Below are positions 54,558 to 64,000 of a stretch of 64,000 nucleotides of DNA, in pieces. Below the pieces are notes generated by a model. That model saw only the letters and a list, made by a program, of their open reading frames with translations, was not told the origin of the DNA and did no database searches. Within the stretch, counting starts at the first letter, position 1, and every line of letters begins with the position of its first letter. Source of the DNA: Pseudoalteromonas galatheae (lineage in GTDB: Bacteria; Pseudomonadota; Gammaproteobacteria; Enterobacterales; Alteromonadaceae); contig NZ_PNCO02000001.1 in the NCBI RefSeq assembly GCF_005886105.2, positions 2,043,001-2,107,000 on the forward strand. The letters run 5' to 3'. A program made the translations under genes and the position numbers.

Positions 54558-54594
54558 AATAAAAAAGCGACTCAATATTACATCAAGTCGCTTT
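54558..54594 (-). terminator. Intrinsic terminator of the 2OG-Fe(II) oxygenase gene
   Basis: AAAGCGACT / AGTCGCTTT with a 13-base loop, followed on the minus strand by TTTTTATT. Confidence 0.78.
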
Positions 54595-54641
54595 AAAGAT
54601 TTAACCTTATCGTTCAGGTTATTCGCTATCGTAAGTCTAGA

Positions 54642-55484
54642 TTACTTAACCCCAAGTTCTCTTAAACGCTCTTGCAAATAGCTATCTGCAGTGTAACGCT
54701 CTGACAACACAACATCCGGTCTTGGATGTAAGAATAGTGGCAATGAAATACGAGATTTCGTCGACGCTTTTCCTGTGGGGTTAATCACACGGTGAATTGT
54801 CGATGGGAAGTAATCACCCGACGCTTCTTGTAGCATGTCACCAATGTTAATAATTAGCGAACCAAAGTCGCATGGTACGTCTAACCAGCTGCCATCTTGT
54901 CTTTGCACTTGTAGGCCAGGCTCATTTGCCGCAGGCAATACAGTAAGTAGATTGATATCACCATGAGCTGCGGCGCGAATTGCACCCGGTTCTTCATCAC
55001 CTGTCATCGGCGGGTAATGAAGAATACGCAGCAATGTTTGCTCTGATTCTTTGATCATATCTTTGAGATCAATAGAGAATCTCGCTCTCACATCTTCAGG
55101 CGCTTCAGCTTGTACCCAGCTTAGTAATTCTTGCGCAAACTCGTTCGCTAAACGGTAATATTCACGAATTTCTGCTTCTAATTGAGCCGGTACACGACCT
55201 TTTGGATAAACGTGAAAGTACTCTTTAATGTCTTTTACTGTAAAACCTTTCGCAACCTCGGATACTTCTGGTGGGAAGTAACCATCTTGGGTTTCTTTAT
55301 TGAAAAGGAACTCGTGTTTTTCTTCTGAATTAAAAAATTCTTGCCAATGTTTGTAGATTGATTCAACCAACTCTTGTGGGATTGGGTGATTTTTTAGTAC
55401 ACCGAAACCCGTGTTTCTTAAAGATTCTACAAATTCTTTCGCAGCATTTGGCGATTGATAGTCTACGGTAGGTAACTGTTGCAT
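54642..55484 (-). CDS. Isopenicillin N synthase-like 2OG-Fe(II) dioxygenase
   Basis: 280 residues. Iron ligands are in AAAHGDINLLT (His-X-Asp, ~176-178) and STIHRVINP (His, ~231), and the 2-oxoglutarate-binding pair is KSRISLPLF (Arg-X-Ser, ~245). The N-terminal DIOX_N segment LRNTGFGVLKNHPIPQELVES is clear. Members oxidise small molecules; relatives near here in Alteromonadales are of unknown substrate. Monocistronic with its own terminator, between nagK and a signalling pair. Confidence 0.85.
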   Translation of the reverse strand: MQQLPTVDYQSPNAAKEFVESLRNTGFGVLKNHPIPQELVESIYKHWQEFFNSEEKHEFLFNKETQDGYFPPEVSEVAKGFTVKDIKEYFHVYPKGRVPAQLEAEIREYYRLANEFAQELLSWVQAEAPEDVRARFSIDLKDMIKESEQTLLRILHYPPMTGDEEPGAIRAAAHGDINLLTVLPAANEPGLQVQRQDGSWLDVPCDFGSLIINIGDMLQEASGDYFPSTIHRVINPTGKASTKSRISLPLFLHPRPDVVLSERYTADSYLQERLRELGVK

Positions 55485-55869
55485 AATGGTTCCACCAAAA
55501 TTATTAGTAATTCATGGTTATTTACTCAATTGCACATTGGGGTAAATAACGCACTTCCCGTGTCATCTCAACACTGCGTACCTAGTAGAAGGTAAGGCGT
55601 ATGTTATCGGGTCTGTTAACCTAGTGGGTTGTTTTAAACAATAAACTTGTGTTTAACAAGTCTCGCTAAAAACAGCAACAGCAAAGGCTAAAAAGCCCTT
55701 ATACGATCGTGTTGTCGATAATTCTTCAAAAAGTGTAGCTAATTACATAGTTAGCAGAGTACTTTTTAAAGATTACGTTTTAACAGCGAGCGAGCTTATT
55801 GAATTAGGGCAAATGATATAAGGACTTATGTCCGCTTTTATATATAGGACCTGCTACTTTTGACGCAGA
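55485..55869. other. 385 bp intergenic region
   Basis: No gene or convincing RNA. It holds the upstream region of the 2OG-Fe(II) oxygenase gene and the tail of the response regulator-kinase gene. A small inverted repeat GCTAA/TTAGC occurs near 55738-55759. Base composition is AT-rich. Confidence 0.5.
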
Positions 55870-56991
55870 TCAAGCATTCTCGGGAGGATCTATCGGTATT
55901 TGGATATCCCACTCCAATCCTTGCGGTGTATTTCTCACACTAAACTCTCCGTTAAGTGCCCCTGACACCAAATTAGCAGCTAAGTTCGCGCTTAATCCAA
56001 CATGGCCTGCATTACCTCTTTTTGTCGTCACAAATGGCTTTAATAACTCGTGTGTACTAATTCCTCTGAGCCCTACTCCATTATCGGAGTAATTAACATG
56101 TAAGTTGTTACCCAAAAGCGTAAAAGTGATGATGGCAAGATGATCATGGTCAATCCACGCATGAGCGATAGAATTTTCAACTAAGTTGCTCAAGACCTCA
56201 ATCAATGCTTGTCCATCAACATAAACCTCCATTGATGTGTTACCAACAAACTGGATTTGTACGTCTTGCTTGGAAAAGTCTTTTTTCAGTCTTGTTTCTA
56301 TTTCTTTCAATTTGATTTCAATACAGCAACTATCTCGCTCTGACTGAGAAATTGACTTTAACAAACTGACAAACTTAGCGACTTTCTCTAAGTTGCGGCT
56401 ACACAGCGCGCTGCTGTCTTTGATTTGCTCAAATCCCGCAGCCAACCCATCCTGCGTAAGCTTACCTGCGGTAAGTGCACTCTGCAGCTCTTCCATGACA
56501 CCTTCTAAAAAGGTGTTTGATGTAATACAGGTACCGAGGGGAGTATTAATTTCGTGTGCTATCCCCATCACCATTTGGTTTATGGCTTTAGATAACTGCT
56601 GTTTTACTGCTAACTTTTGCGCTTCAATTAACTTAAATTGGGTGTTTACTCTGGCTATAATTTCAGCGGGTTTATAGGGTTTAGTGATGTAGTCAACACC
56701 ACCAACCTCGAATGCTTGTACTAAGCTCTCGCTGTCTTCGTATGCACTGACAAAGACAACAGGAATGACCGCCGTCGAATTGTCGGACTTAAGCACCTTA
56801 CAAAGTTCAATTCCCGACATATTTGGCATTTTTATATCGGTAATTATTAATTCAGGCTGATGCTTTTTAACGATACCCAGTGCAATGTCCCCTCCTCGAG
56901 CTGCTAATACTTTGTATCCTTCTTTTCTTAGTATGAGTTGCAATACTTGAAGGTTTTCCGGCATATCATCAACAATTAGAATGTCAGACAT
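55870..56991 (-). CDS. Response regulator-histidine kinase hybrid, REC at N terminus
   Basis: 373 residues, no membrane segment. A receiver domain (1-120) with ILIVDDMPENLQVL, phospho-acceptor Asp in ELIITDIKMPNMSG, VSAYED and the Lys in ITKPYKP is followed by a dimerisation helix with GIAHEINTPLGTC (~His146) and an ATPase domain with NLVENSIAHAW and YSDNGVGL. It is probably a soluble kinase whose activity is set by phosphorylation of its receiver. It is divergent from the large hybrid kinase gene across 106 bases, and the two may work in one relay. Confidence 0.87.
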   Translation of the reverse strand: MSDILIVDDMPENLQVLQLILRKEGYKVLAARGGDIALGIVKKHQPELIITDIKMPNMSGIELCKVLKSDNSTAVIPVVFVSAYEDSESLVQAFEVGGVDYITKPYKPAEIIARVNTQFKLIEAQKLAVKQQLSKAINQMVMGIAHEINTPLGTCITSNTFLEGVMEELQSALTAGKLTQDGLAAGFEQIKDSSALCSRNLEKVAKFVSLLKSISQSERDSCCIEIKLKEIETRLKKDFSKQDVQIQFVGNTSMEVYVDGQALIEVLSNLVENSIAHAWIDHDHLAIITFTLLGNNLHVNYSDNGVGLRGISTHELLKPFVTTKRGNAGHVGLSANLAANLVSGALNGEFSVRNTPQGLEWDIQIPIDPPENA

Positions 56992-57097
56992 TTAACGGTA
57001 CTCAACGTCCTAAAGATAGACACTTTTTACATCATAGCTTGAGAATTTGTATATCGCGACTATGTTTATATATAAATTCACGCGTAAATAATAACTT

Positions 57098-60000
57098 ATG
57101 TCCTCAAAAGCATTATTAAGTTGGGTGGCACTTTTCGCCATAATGGCAGCCATAGGAAGCGCAGCGCTTATATACTATGCAACAACTACCCAAAGCACAC
57201 TCGCGACCGACATCAATACTGCTTACCACAACCATTTGTCTCTTGAGATGTATAGTAAAGACAAAAATTCCCAATGGCTCGATGACATCAAACCTGCACC
57301 GAGTCATACAATACCACTTCCGCTACAACAAATTTATGAAACCCAAGCAAGATTAAAATCTCGATTGTTAGCAGATGCAGTTGAAAATACGGATTTCCCT
57401 CAAAGCTATCAAAGCGCCATTTCACAACTGCCTATCATTGCTAACGCTGAACTTGAAACAAGTACCAATCAACAACTACAAATATTGTTTATTACTGGTC
57501 TTGCTTTCGCGGTATTAACACTATTTTTAAGCTTTTATGTTTGGTTCATGCGCACCAAGCATTTTTCACCGCTCTATCGCATAGTCAATACCCTACGTGC
57601 ACAAGCGTTAAACGGTGCCCCCCTTTCTGTTGGTCCTACAAATAGTGATGCGGATGTAAAACGACTCACACATGCAATCCATGCAGCCACCACCTCACAA
57701 AGCCAAAAGTTAGCGTCAGCCGCAATTATCGAAAGTTATAATCGCGAACTCAAATCTATCACCGGCTCAGAGCCTATTGTTCGCCATGCCCTAGAGTTTA
57801 TTGCCAATGAGTTCAATGCTCCGAGTGTCTGTCTCTACGCCAATTTAGAAGATAGTACCGTGTCTCTAGTGAAAAGCCATGGGGTTACGCCGAGCCAATC
57901 AATTATTACGTCCACAATTGAGCTTTGCGCGGCAAATAACGAGCCACAAATACAACAAGAACCCCTGTGGCTCAAAGCGCAAGGAGCTGAAATCAAGATC
58001 CAAGGCCGTTATTGCTTTCCACTGACCATTGGTAATCATGTAGTTTACGTACTGCTCGTCGGGAGTGCTCAGTCGCTCATAGACAGTCAATTTGAAGCAC
58101 TTGAATACTTGTGTAAGGACTTAAGTCTCGCGCTTGCTATTAATGAAAATATCGAAAAGCAACAAAAAACGGAGTCAGCCTTAAGCGAACAGCTTGAGCT
58201 TACTCATCATATAATTAATGCTATCCCAAATCCTACTTACTATCGGTCGACTGACGGTGTATTTATGGGGGTAAACAAGTCCTTTTTGGCACTGTTAGAT
58301 CAATTCGAAGTAGATGTGATTGGCGCCAAACTAGACGAGGTTTTTGATTTAGGAATAGCCAGTCTATTTGAGTCCAAGGCCCACGAAATTATCACCACAA
58401 CCCAAGAGCAAACCTACGAAGTACTTTTGCTTGATGGCCAAGAACAGGCTCGAGAACTTATTGTATACGAAGCGCCATTTTTTAATGAAAATGGCGCTGT
58501 CGCTGGAGTTGTTGGCATGTACCTTGATGTCTCGGAGAGGAACCAGCTACAACGTGAGCTCATAGAAGCAAAAGACTTGGCCCAAAACTCGGCAAAAGCG
58601 AAAAGCGAATTTCTCGCCAACATGAGCCATGAAATTAGAACCCCAATGAACGCGATTATTGGTATGTCTCATCTCGCACTCGCAACCGAATTAAATGCAA
58701 AACAGCACGACTACGTATCAAAAATAGATACTGCGGCAAAACAATTACTAAGATTGATCAACGATATACTCGATTTTTCAAAAATCGAAGCGGGCAAAAT
58801 CGAGTTAGAATATCAGGCTTTTTCAACAGAAAAGCTACTCGACAGTGTCGCCACCATCGTCAGTGTAAAAGCCCAAGAAAAACAACTAGAGTTGGTCTTC
58901 GATCTCGACTCACAAGTGCCCTACTGCGTGATTGGTGATCAATTTAGAATAAGTCAAGTCCTCATCAATCTAGCGGGTAACGCGGTTAAATTCACAGAAA
59001 CTGGTGAGGTTGTTATTCGTGTTGCCCTTGTCAATGTCGAAAAAGGGTTAGCAAAAATTAAATTTAGCGTAAAAGACTCTGGTATTGGCATGAATAAGCG
59101 CCAGCAAAAAAATCTATTCCAATCTTTCTCTCAAGCGGACAACTCAATCACACGTAAATATGGTGGTACAGGACTCGGCCTCACTATTTCGCAACAACTG
59201 GTTAAGCTGATGGGGGGAGAGATATACGTAGAGAGTGAAGAAAACGTCGGTTCGGAGTTTTATTTCACATTAGAGATGGAAGTCAGTGACGAACTGAGTC
59301 AGGCGAAAATGGCCTCAACTCACTTATCTGGACTGTCAGCAACAATCATTGATGACAACCAGCACGCTTTGGACGTGCTAAGCGGCATGCTAACAAACTT
59401 TGGTATGCAGGTTTGTGCTTATTTAGACCCTCATAAGGCGTTAAATCAGTTCGTCCTGACACAAGACTTACCAGACCTTATTTTCGTCGATTGGCATATG
59501 CCAAAAATAGATGGCATCGAACTAATTACTAAGCTGCAATCGCAAATTGATATATCACAGAGTAAATTTATTTTAGTCACAGCTTATGGTCGGGAGTTAA
59601 ACCTCAACGATAGCCAAGCCAATTTAGTCGATGGTGTACTTTTAAAACCGATTAATCCATCAAATCTCGTGGATGTTATTCAAAATGCCGTGTTTGACTC
59701 ACCAGAAGTAAGAACCACTATCACCAAAAAAGAACAAACAATTAGTAAACAAGCACTAAATGGCATATCGATTTTGGTTGCGGAGGATCAACCTGTCAAT
59801 CAGGAGATCGCTGTAGAGATATTGTCTAGCTTCGGAGCTCAAGTGTCAGTCGCTGATAATGGGCAAGAAGCCATTGAGCAAGTTCATAACAAACACATAG
59901 ATATTGTTTTAATGGATATGCAAATGCCAGTGATGGATGGTATTACCGCGACGCAAAACCTTCGTATGGAGTTCGATGAAAGTGCGCTTCCTATTCTTGC

Positions 60001-60829
60001 TATGACCGCCAATGCGATGGAAGAAGACATCCAAACTTGCATTGATGCTGGTATGAATGACCACGTCGCCAAACCCATCGATGTTGAGCAACTCGTTAAC
60101 AGTATTTTGAAATACGCAAACGCTGAGACCGATATCCTTTCAACGGAACCTGTGGCAACCCCACCAGAAGCCTCTGCAGAAGTAGAGGAAGTTAATGAAG
60201 TCATTGAGTTTGAAGGCATTGATATTGCGGAGGGCATTGCTCGAGCCGCAGGCAACCAAAAGGTTTACTTCGATATATTAGAAAAGTTTCTATCCCAGCA
60301 GGTTGAGGAGCTGATCAATTTAAAACAGGCTTTAGCGATTGAGAATTTTGAACTTGCACATAGTATGTTACATGCATTAAAGGGCGCTAGCGCTAACCTT
60401 TCGATTGTTAAGCTGACCGAGGAGTTTAAGCAGATTGAAGCCTCTCTAAACGTCCGCCCTCCTAATGCGAGCGAAATTGACGAGCTGATTAAATACGTTA
60501 AATATGCACAGGAACAATGCCAAAAGCGCCGTAAAAGAGAAGCGTCTCAACAAGTAGAAAATGTAATGAAAAACAATGAGGCGACAGCCGGAAATAGTCA
60601 ACTAGAGGAACTCATTCAGCTCGCGTGTGCGTTAAGAGATTATGATACTCAAGCTACAGAACTCGTAGACTCAATTTCAGTAAGTAGCTATTTGACTGAA
60701 CCAGAGCTACAGAAATTAAAAACCGCCATTGCCCGTTTTGAGTTCAATGAAGCCTTTATGATGCTGACATCTATTAAACATGTAGAAGAAGCACCCGAGC
60801 TGAATATAGAAAAAGGCGCACTACATTAG
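57098..60829 (+). CDS. Hybrid sensor histidine kinase with two receivers and Hpt domain
   Basis: 1243 residues. Two membrane helices (~7-28 and ~125-150) bound a ~95-residue periplasmic region. A GAF-like region (~205-350) and a PAS domain (~360-475) follow. The HisKA domain has His511 in NMSHEIRTPMNAI, and the ATPase has NLAGNAVKFT, DSGIGM and GTGLGLTIS. Receiver 1 has Asp798 (FVDWHMPKIDG), receiver 2 Asp940 (LMDMQMPVMDG). The Hpt domain has His1092 (LHALKGASANLS). This is a complete BarA/TorS-type phosphorelay in one chain; the output regulator is not in the window. Divergent from the REC-kinase gene. Confidence 0.9.
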   Translation: MSSKALLSWVALFAIMAAIGSAALIYYATTTQSTLATDINTAYHNHLSLEMYSKDKNSQWLDDIKPAPSHTIPLPLQQIYETQARLKSRLLADAVENTDFPQSYQSAISQLPIIANAELETSTNQQLQILFITGLAFAVLTLFLSFYVWFMRTKHFSPLYRIVNTLRAQALNGAPLSVGPTNSDADVKRLTHAIHAATTSQSQKLASAAIIESYNRELKSITGSEPIVRHALEFIANEFNAPSVCLYANLEDSTVSLVKSHGVTPSQSIITSTIELCAANNEPQIQQEPLWLKAQGAEIKIQGRYCFPLTIGNHVVYVLLVGSAQSLIDSQFEALEYLCKDLSLALAINENIEKQQKTESALSEQLELTHHIINAIPNPTYYRSTDGVFMGVNKSFLALLDQFEVDVIGAKLDEVFDLGIASLFESKAHEIITTTQEQTYEVLLLDGQEQARELIVYEAPFFNENGAVAGVVGMYLDVSERNQLQRELIEAKDLAQNSAKAKSEFLANMSHEIRTPMNAIIGMSHLALATELNAKQHDYVSKIDTAAKQLLRLINDILDFSKIEAGKIELEYQAFSTEKLLDSVATIVSVKAQEKQLELVFDLDSQVPYCVIGDQFRISQVLINLAGNAVKFTETGEVVIRVALVNVEKGLAKIKFSVKDSGIGMNKRQQKNLFQSFSQADNSITRKYGGTGLGLTISQQLVKLMGGEIYVESEENVGSEFYFTLEMEVSDELSQAKMASTHLSGLSATIIDDNQHALDVLSGMLTNFGMQVCAYLDPHKALNQFVLTQDLPDLIFVDWHMPKIDGIELITKLQSQIDISQSKFILVTAYGRELNLNDSQANLVDGVLLKPINPSNLVDVIQNAVFDSPEVRTTITKKEQTISKQALNGISILVAEDQPVNQEIAVEILSSFGAQVSVADNGQEAIEQVHNKHIDIVLMDMQMPVMDGITATQNLRMEFDESALPILAMTANAMEEDIQTCIDAGMNDHVAKPIDVEQLVNSILKYANAETDILSTEPVATPPEASAEVEEVNEVIEFEGIDIAEGIARAAGNQKVYFDILEKFLSQQVEELINLKQALAIENFELAHSMLHALKGASANLSIVKLTEEFKQIEASLNVRPPNASEIDELIKYVKYAQEQCQKRRKREASQQVENVMKNNEATAGNSQLEELIQLACALRDYDTQATELVDSISVSSYLTEPELQKLKTAIARFEFNEAFMMLTSIKHVEEAPELNIEKGALH

Positions 60830-60879
60830 GGCTATTGCTATATATTTATCCGAAGCCGAAATGAAGATTTTGCCGTAAT

Positions 60880-60905
60880 AAAAAGGCCAATGATATGGCC
60901 TTTCT
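60880..60905. terminator. Bidirectional intrinsic terminator
   Basis: AAAGGCC / GGCCTTT with flanking A and T runs between the converging hybrid kinase and DUF3334 genes. Confidence 0.82.
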
Positions 60906-60940
60906 TTATATGCTCCAAGATGTTTACTTAAAAACGGTTA

Positions 60941-61627
60941 TTACAGTCCCAACTGATCCATAAAGTCGTCATCTACAACATCTTCTTCCTGCGGCTTCGC
61001 CGGCTTTTTCTTTTCAGCCTGACTTGCAATAATGTCATCTGGATCTACCGACTCAGCAATATCAAAGTCATGTAGCTTAATGAATTCAGTTTTATCCATT
61101 GCCAATTCAAGATAGAAAATATTCTGGCCTTGAGTGGTAAAGGTAACGCGTCTTGCCTGCGGGCGATCCATCGTTGTGTCTACCGAGATCTGCACCTGTT
61201 TGTTGATGGCCATCATCTTAGGCTGGTTTTGCGTGATAGAGGTATGTAGCTGCTCGCGTACTTTGTTGGTGAAATCACCGACAATCTGGTTCATCAACTC
61301 ACCCAATACGTTGGCAACGTCATCGGACAAATGACTATGCGCAATTTCTTCTTCAGGCATGCCCATATTACGCATGTAGTCGGTATACACCTCCATTGCT
61401 GCTTGCGCGGTAAAGTTAGTTACGACTAAACCGGTAAAACCGCCATCAAACAATACGAAACAGCCGATGTCAGGTCTCATACAGGTACGAGTGATCTTCT
61501 GTACCATCGCGGAATAGTTAATTTGGTTGCCGCTTGCCGATGACAGAACTTCTGTTACTGAGTGGCATAGCGTTGAAAGAATATCTTCTGTGCTAATCAC
61601 TTTGCTTTTCGCCATTTTTGGTCTCAT
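60941..61627 (-). CDS. DUF3334 family protein
   Basis: 228 residues, soluble. The middle (~95-125) has DDVANVLGELMNQIVGDFTN, a helix with the spacing of CheX/CheC-like phosphatases and chemotaxis-associated folds, and FDGGFTGLVVTNFTAQAAMEVY is a matching strand-helix element. The acidic C terminus (EEDVVDDDFMDQLGL) is probably disordered. Start at ATG 61627 has AAGAAG five bases upstream; ATG 61615 is an alternative. Members are found in marine gammaproteobacteria; function unknown. Confidence 0.8.
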   Translation of the reverse strand: MRPKMAKSKVISTEDILSTLCHSVTEVLSSASGNQINYSAMVQKITRTCMRPDIGCFVLFDGGFTGLVVTNFTAQAAMEVYTDYMRNMGMPEEEIAHSHLSDDVANVLGELMNQIVGDFTNKVREQLHTSITQNQPKMMAINKQVQISVDTTMDRPQARRVTFTTQGQNIFYLELAMDKTEFIKLHDFDIAESVDPDDIIASQAEKKKPAKPQEEDVVDDDFMDQLGL

Positions 61628-61697
61628 ATTTACTTCTTATTGTTAATAGTAGCCAAGCTACTGAATTTATCACTGACTATCCAGCATAAAATGCTAA

Positions 61698-62456
<759 letters not shown>

Positions 62457-62464
62457 AGGCAATT

Positions 62465-63433
62465 ATGAATCATTGGTTTACCGACTTTTATGCAACCATT
62501 GCAAAAACACCACTAAGCCATTGGCTAGAAACATTACCTGCTCAGCTTAGCCATTGGCAGAAAGAGGCCCAACATGGCGACTGGCCGAAGTGGGAAAAAG
62601 TCATAAAAAATCTACCAGAGATCTCAACCACGCATGTTGATATAAAAACCAAAGTTGAGATAGGTACTGGCGAAGACGTTAGTGAAGGTCATCAAAAGCA
62701 GTTAACACATTTACTAAAACGCATGATGCCGTGGCGTAAGGGACCTTTTCACTTGCATGGTGTCCATATTGATACTGAGTGGCGCAGCGACTGGAAATGG
62801 GACAGATTGCTTCCTCATATTAGTGACCTTTATGGCCGTAATGTGTTGGATATTGGCTGTGGCTCTGGTTATCACTTGTGGCGTATGCGCGGTGAAGGCG
62901 CAGAGCTTGTAGTTGGTATTGATCCTTCCGATCTGTTTTTGTGTCAATTCCAGACTATTAAACACTTTAACCCCGATCCCAATGTACATTTACTACCGCT
63001 AGGTGTAGAGCAACTGCCTGAGCTAAAAGCATTTGATACTGTGTTTTCAATGGGCGTGCTGTATCACCGTCGTTCACCAATCGACTTCTTAGCACAGCTA
63101 AGGTCTCAACTAAGAAAAGGTGGCGAATTAGTGCTAGAAACGCTCGTGGTAGAAGGCGATGTAAATACAGTATTAGTGCCGACCGATCGCTACGCAAAAA
63201 TGCGCAATGTATGGTTTATTCCAAGCTGTGATGCATTAACATTGTGGCTGGAGCGCGTGGGCTTTAAAGATATCAAGGTAGTAAACAAAGATGTCACGTC
63301 GTTAGACGAACAGCGCCAAACTCATTGGATGGAAACAGAGTCGCTTGCTGACTTTTTAGACCCTAATGACTCAAGCAAAACGATAGAAGGCTACCCAGCT
63401 CCGCTCCGTGCAATTTTTATCGCAAAGGCTTAA
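62465..63433 (+). CDS. cmoB: tRNA U34 carboxymethyltransferase
   Basis: 322 residues. Transfers a carboxymethyl group from carboxy-SAM to 5-hydroxyuridine at tRNA position 34, giving cmo5U. Features: [35 protein letters not shown], the SAM-type loop [15 protein letters not shown] and [16 protein letters not shown]. The C-terminal [17 protein letters not shown] is typical. AGAGG lies near the ATG. Last gene of cmoAB. Confidence 0.96.
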   Translation: MNHWFTDFYATIAKTPLSHWLETLPAQLSHWQKEAQHGDWPKWEKVIKNLPEISTTHVDIKTKVEIGTGEDVSEGHQKQLTHLLKRMMPWRKGPFHLHGVHIDTEWRSDWKWDRLLPHISDLYGRNVLDIGCGSGYHLWRMRGEGAELVVGIDPSDLFLCQFQTIKHFNPDPNVHLLPLGVEQLPELKAFDTVFSMGVLYHRRSPIDFLAQLRSQLRKGGELVLETLVVEGDVNTVLVPTDRYAKMRNVWFIPSCDALTLWLERVGFKDIKVVNKDVTSLDEQRQTHWMETESLADFLDPNDSSKTIEGYPAPLRAIFIAKA

Positions 63434-63575
63434 GCAGTCTATTCCAAGTGAAAGTGAACGCTAAGTCATTTCAGCTAGATGTTGCCTTGTTCTCGAACGA
63501 GGTCAACATCTCAATTTGAGTACAGCTTAGGCTCAAGGGTCAGTCTAGTATCTTATTAACTATTGCGATCTCACG

Positions 63576-63725
63576 TTATTTAGCAATATCGCAGTAGGCT
63601 TTGCTTAACTCTTCAAACCAGCTCGATGTAAAACCACCACCCCCTACTTGTGGTGTTAACTTTTGGTTAAGTGACTTTTTATCGGACAGGTTCAATATGC
63701 TCTTCTTTTTTATTTTTAACTTCAT
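63576..63725 (-). CDS. Candidate Gly-Gly-leader precursor peptide 2
   Basis: 49 residues, too short for usual gene length limits, but with AAGGA six bases before the ATG. The leader MKLKIKKKSI ... TPQVGGG aligns without gaps with the peptide gene at 17604: Met-Lys-Leu, Ile-Lys-Lys, Leu13, Lys17, Leu19, Thr24-Pro25 and Gly29-Gly30 are identical. The core (residue 31 on, GFTSSWFEELSKAYCDIAK) is 19 residues with one Cys and an amphipathic look, unlike the other core. This suggests two members of a precursor family with a common exporter or modifying enzyme outside the window. Expression and processing are unproven. Confidence 0.6.
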   Translation of the reverse strand: MKLKIKKKSILNLSDKKSLNQKLTPQVGGGGFTSSWFEELSKAYCDIAK

Positions 63726-64000
63726 TTGTTATCCTTAATTACGATTCAATGTTACATACCTTTTACCAAAATATAAGCAAAAATAAAACACTTCGCAAAT
63801 ACTTGGCTATCTCTTTTCGCTTAGTTAGTGTCTCAATTGAGCTAAATTTTGAATCCCAGAAGTGCTTACATCGCATGAGCTATATTAGATCCACTAGATG
63901 GAAATTGAGCCCTAGTTGCTTGCTCAAAGCCAAATGATATACCAGCAAGGCTAGAAAGTTACTCCCTGCTATTGCGAGAGCACAACTGTGCAATGAGTAG
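63726..64000. other. Right-edge intergenic region
   Basis: Promoter region of the small peptide gene and an AT-rich stretch. The 88-codon plus-strand frame here runs antisense to the peptide gene, lacks a ribosome site and has no family features. I see nothing else. Confidence 0.4.

Noticed and set aside
63671..63937. 88-codon plus-strand frame near the right edge
   Set aside because: Runs antisense to the better-supported peptide gene, with no ribosome site or family features.

Overview
The window is a 64 kb piece of a gammaproteobacterial chromosome. The speA-speB pair, MksF-MksE-MksB condensin, NagK-NagA-NagX-NagB set, CmoA-CmoB, DUF2989, DUF3334, DUF349 and DUF6058 proteins and the moderate GC content point to the Alteromonadales, most likely Pseudoalteromonas. 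This is a judgement from protein recognition; no database was searched. No rRNA or tRNA gene was seen.

Layout. 1-6.4 kb: a partial DJ-1/PfpI protein, DUF6058 plus a membrane protein, a hydrolase, a Ca/Na antiporter and the putrescine operon speAB. 6.5-8.3 kb: an array of imperfect ~430 bp repeats built from hairpins and a cloverleaf-like fold. 8.3-20.8 kb: accessory and regulatory genes, namely MarR with a divergent EamA exporter and two operator-like palindromes, GNAT, NIPSNAP, VOC, a TonB siderophore receptor with an ECF sigma factor and Fur box, a MITE-like element, a PhnD-type binding protein with a histidine kinase, a small Gly-Gly-leader peptide, and LysR/AzoR. 21-40.7 kb: mostly core genes, including DUF349, AGCS symporter, M14 carboxypeptidase, GAPDH, NSS transporter, lysC under a lysine riboswitch, nhaD and mksFEB. 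41-46.5 kb: a decaying chromosomal integron. 47.6-54.4 kb: metC-nudC and GlcNAc catabolism (nagB, nagX, nagA, nagK) with two NagR-like operators. 54.6-64 kb: a 2OG-Fe(II) oxygenase, two large signalling kinases, DUF3334, cmoAB and a second Gly-Gly-leader peptide.

Most interesting parts. (1) The integron: an intI gene cut after about 83 codons, preceded by a LexA box; two near-identical ~258 bp attI-type segments; two well-formed attC sites whose R'' cores exactly complement the matching R' cores; cassettes encoding an AAA ATPase-TOPRIM (OLD-like) protein, an RxxxxH HEPN-like protein and a small membrane protein; and a REP/RAYT transposable unit that interrupts a third attC and one attI copy. 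Two of the cassette products look like phage-defence candidates. (2) Two small genes 46 kb apart (17604-17810 and 63576-63725) encode peptides with the same gapless 30-residue leader ending in Gly-Gly and unrelated C-terminal cores; they look like precursors of exported or modified peptides with no processing genes beside them. The second has only 49 codons. (3) The structured repeat array at 6.5-8.3 kb.

Start sites were moved from the longest reading frame where a Shine-Dalgarno sequence or family alignment argued for it (MarR, NIPSNAP, TonB receptor, zinc ribbon protein, DUF924, NSS, NhaD, MksE, NudC, NagB, NagK, cassette membrane protein, 47 kb lipoprotein).
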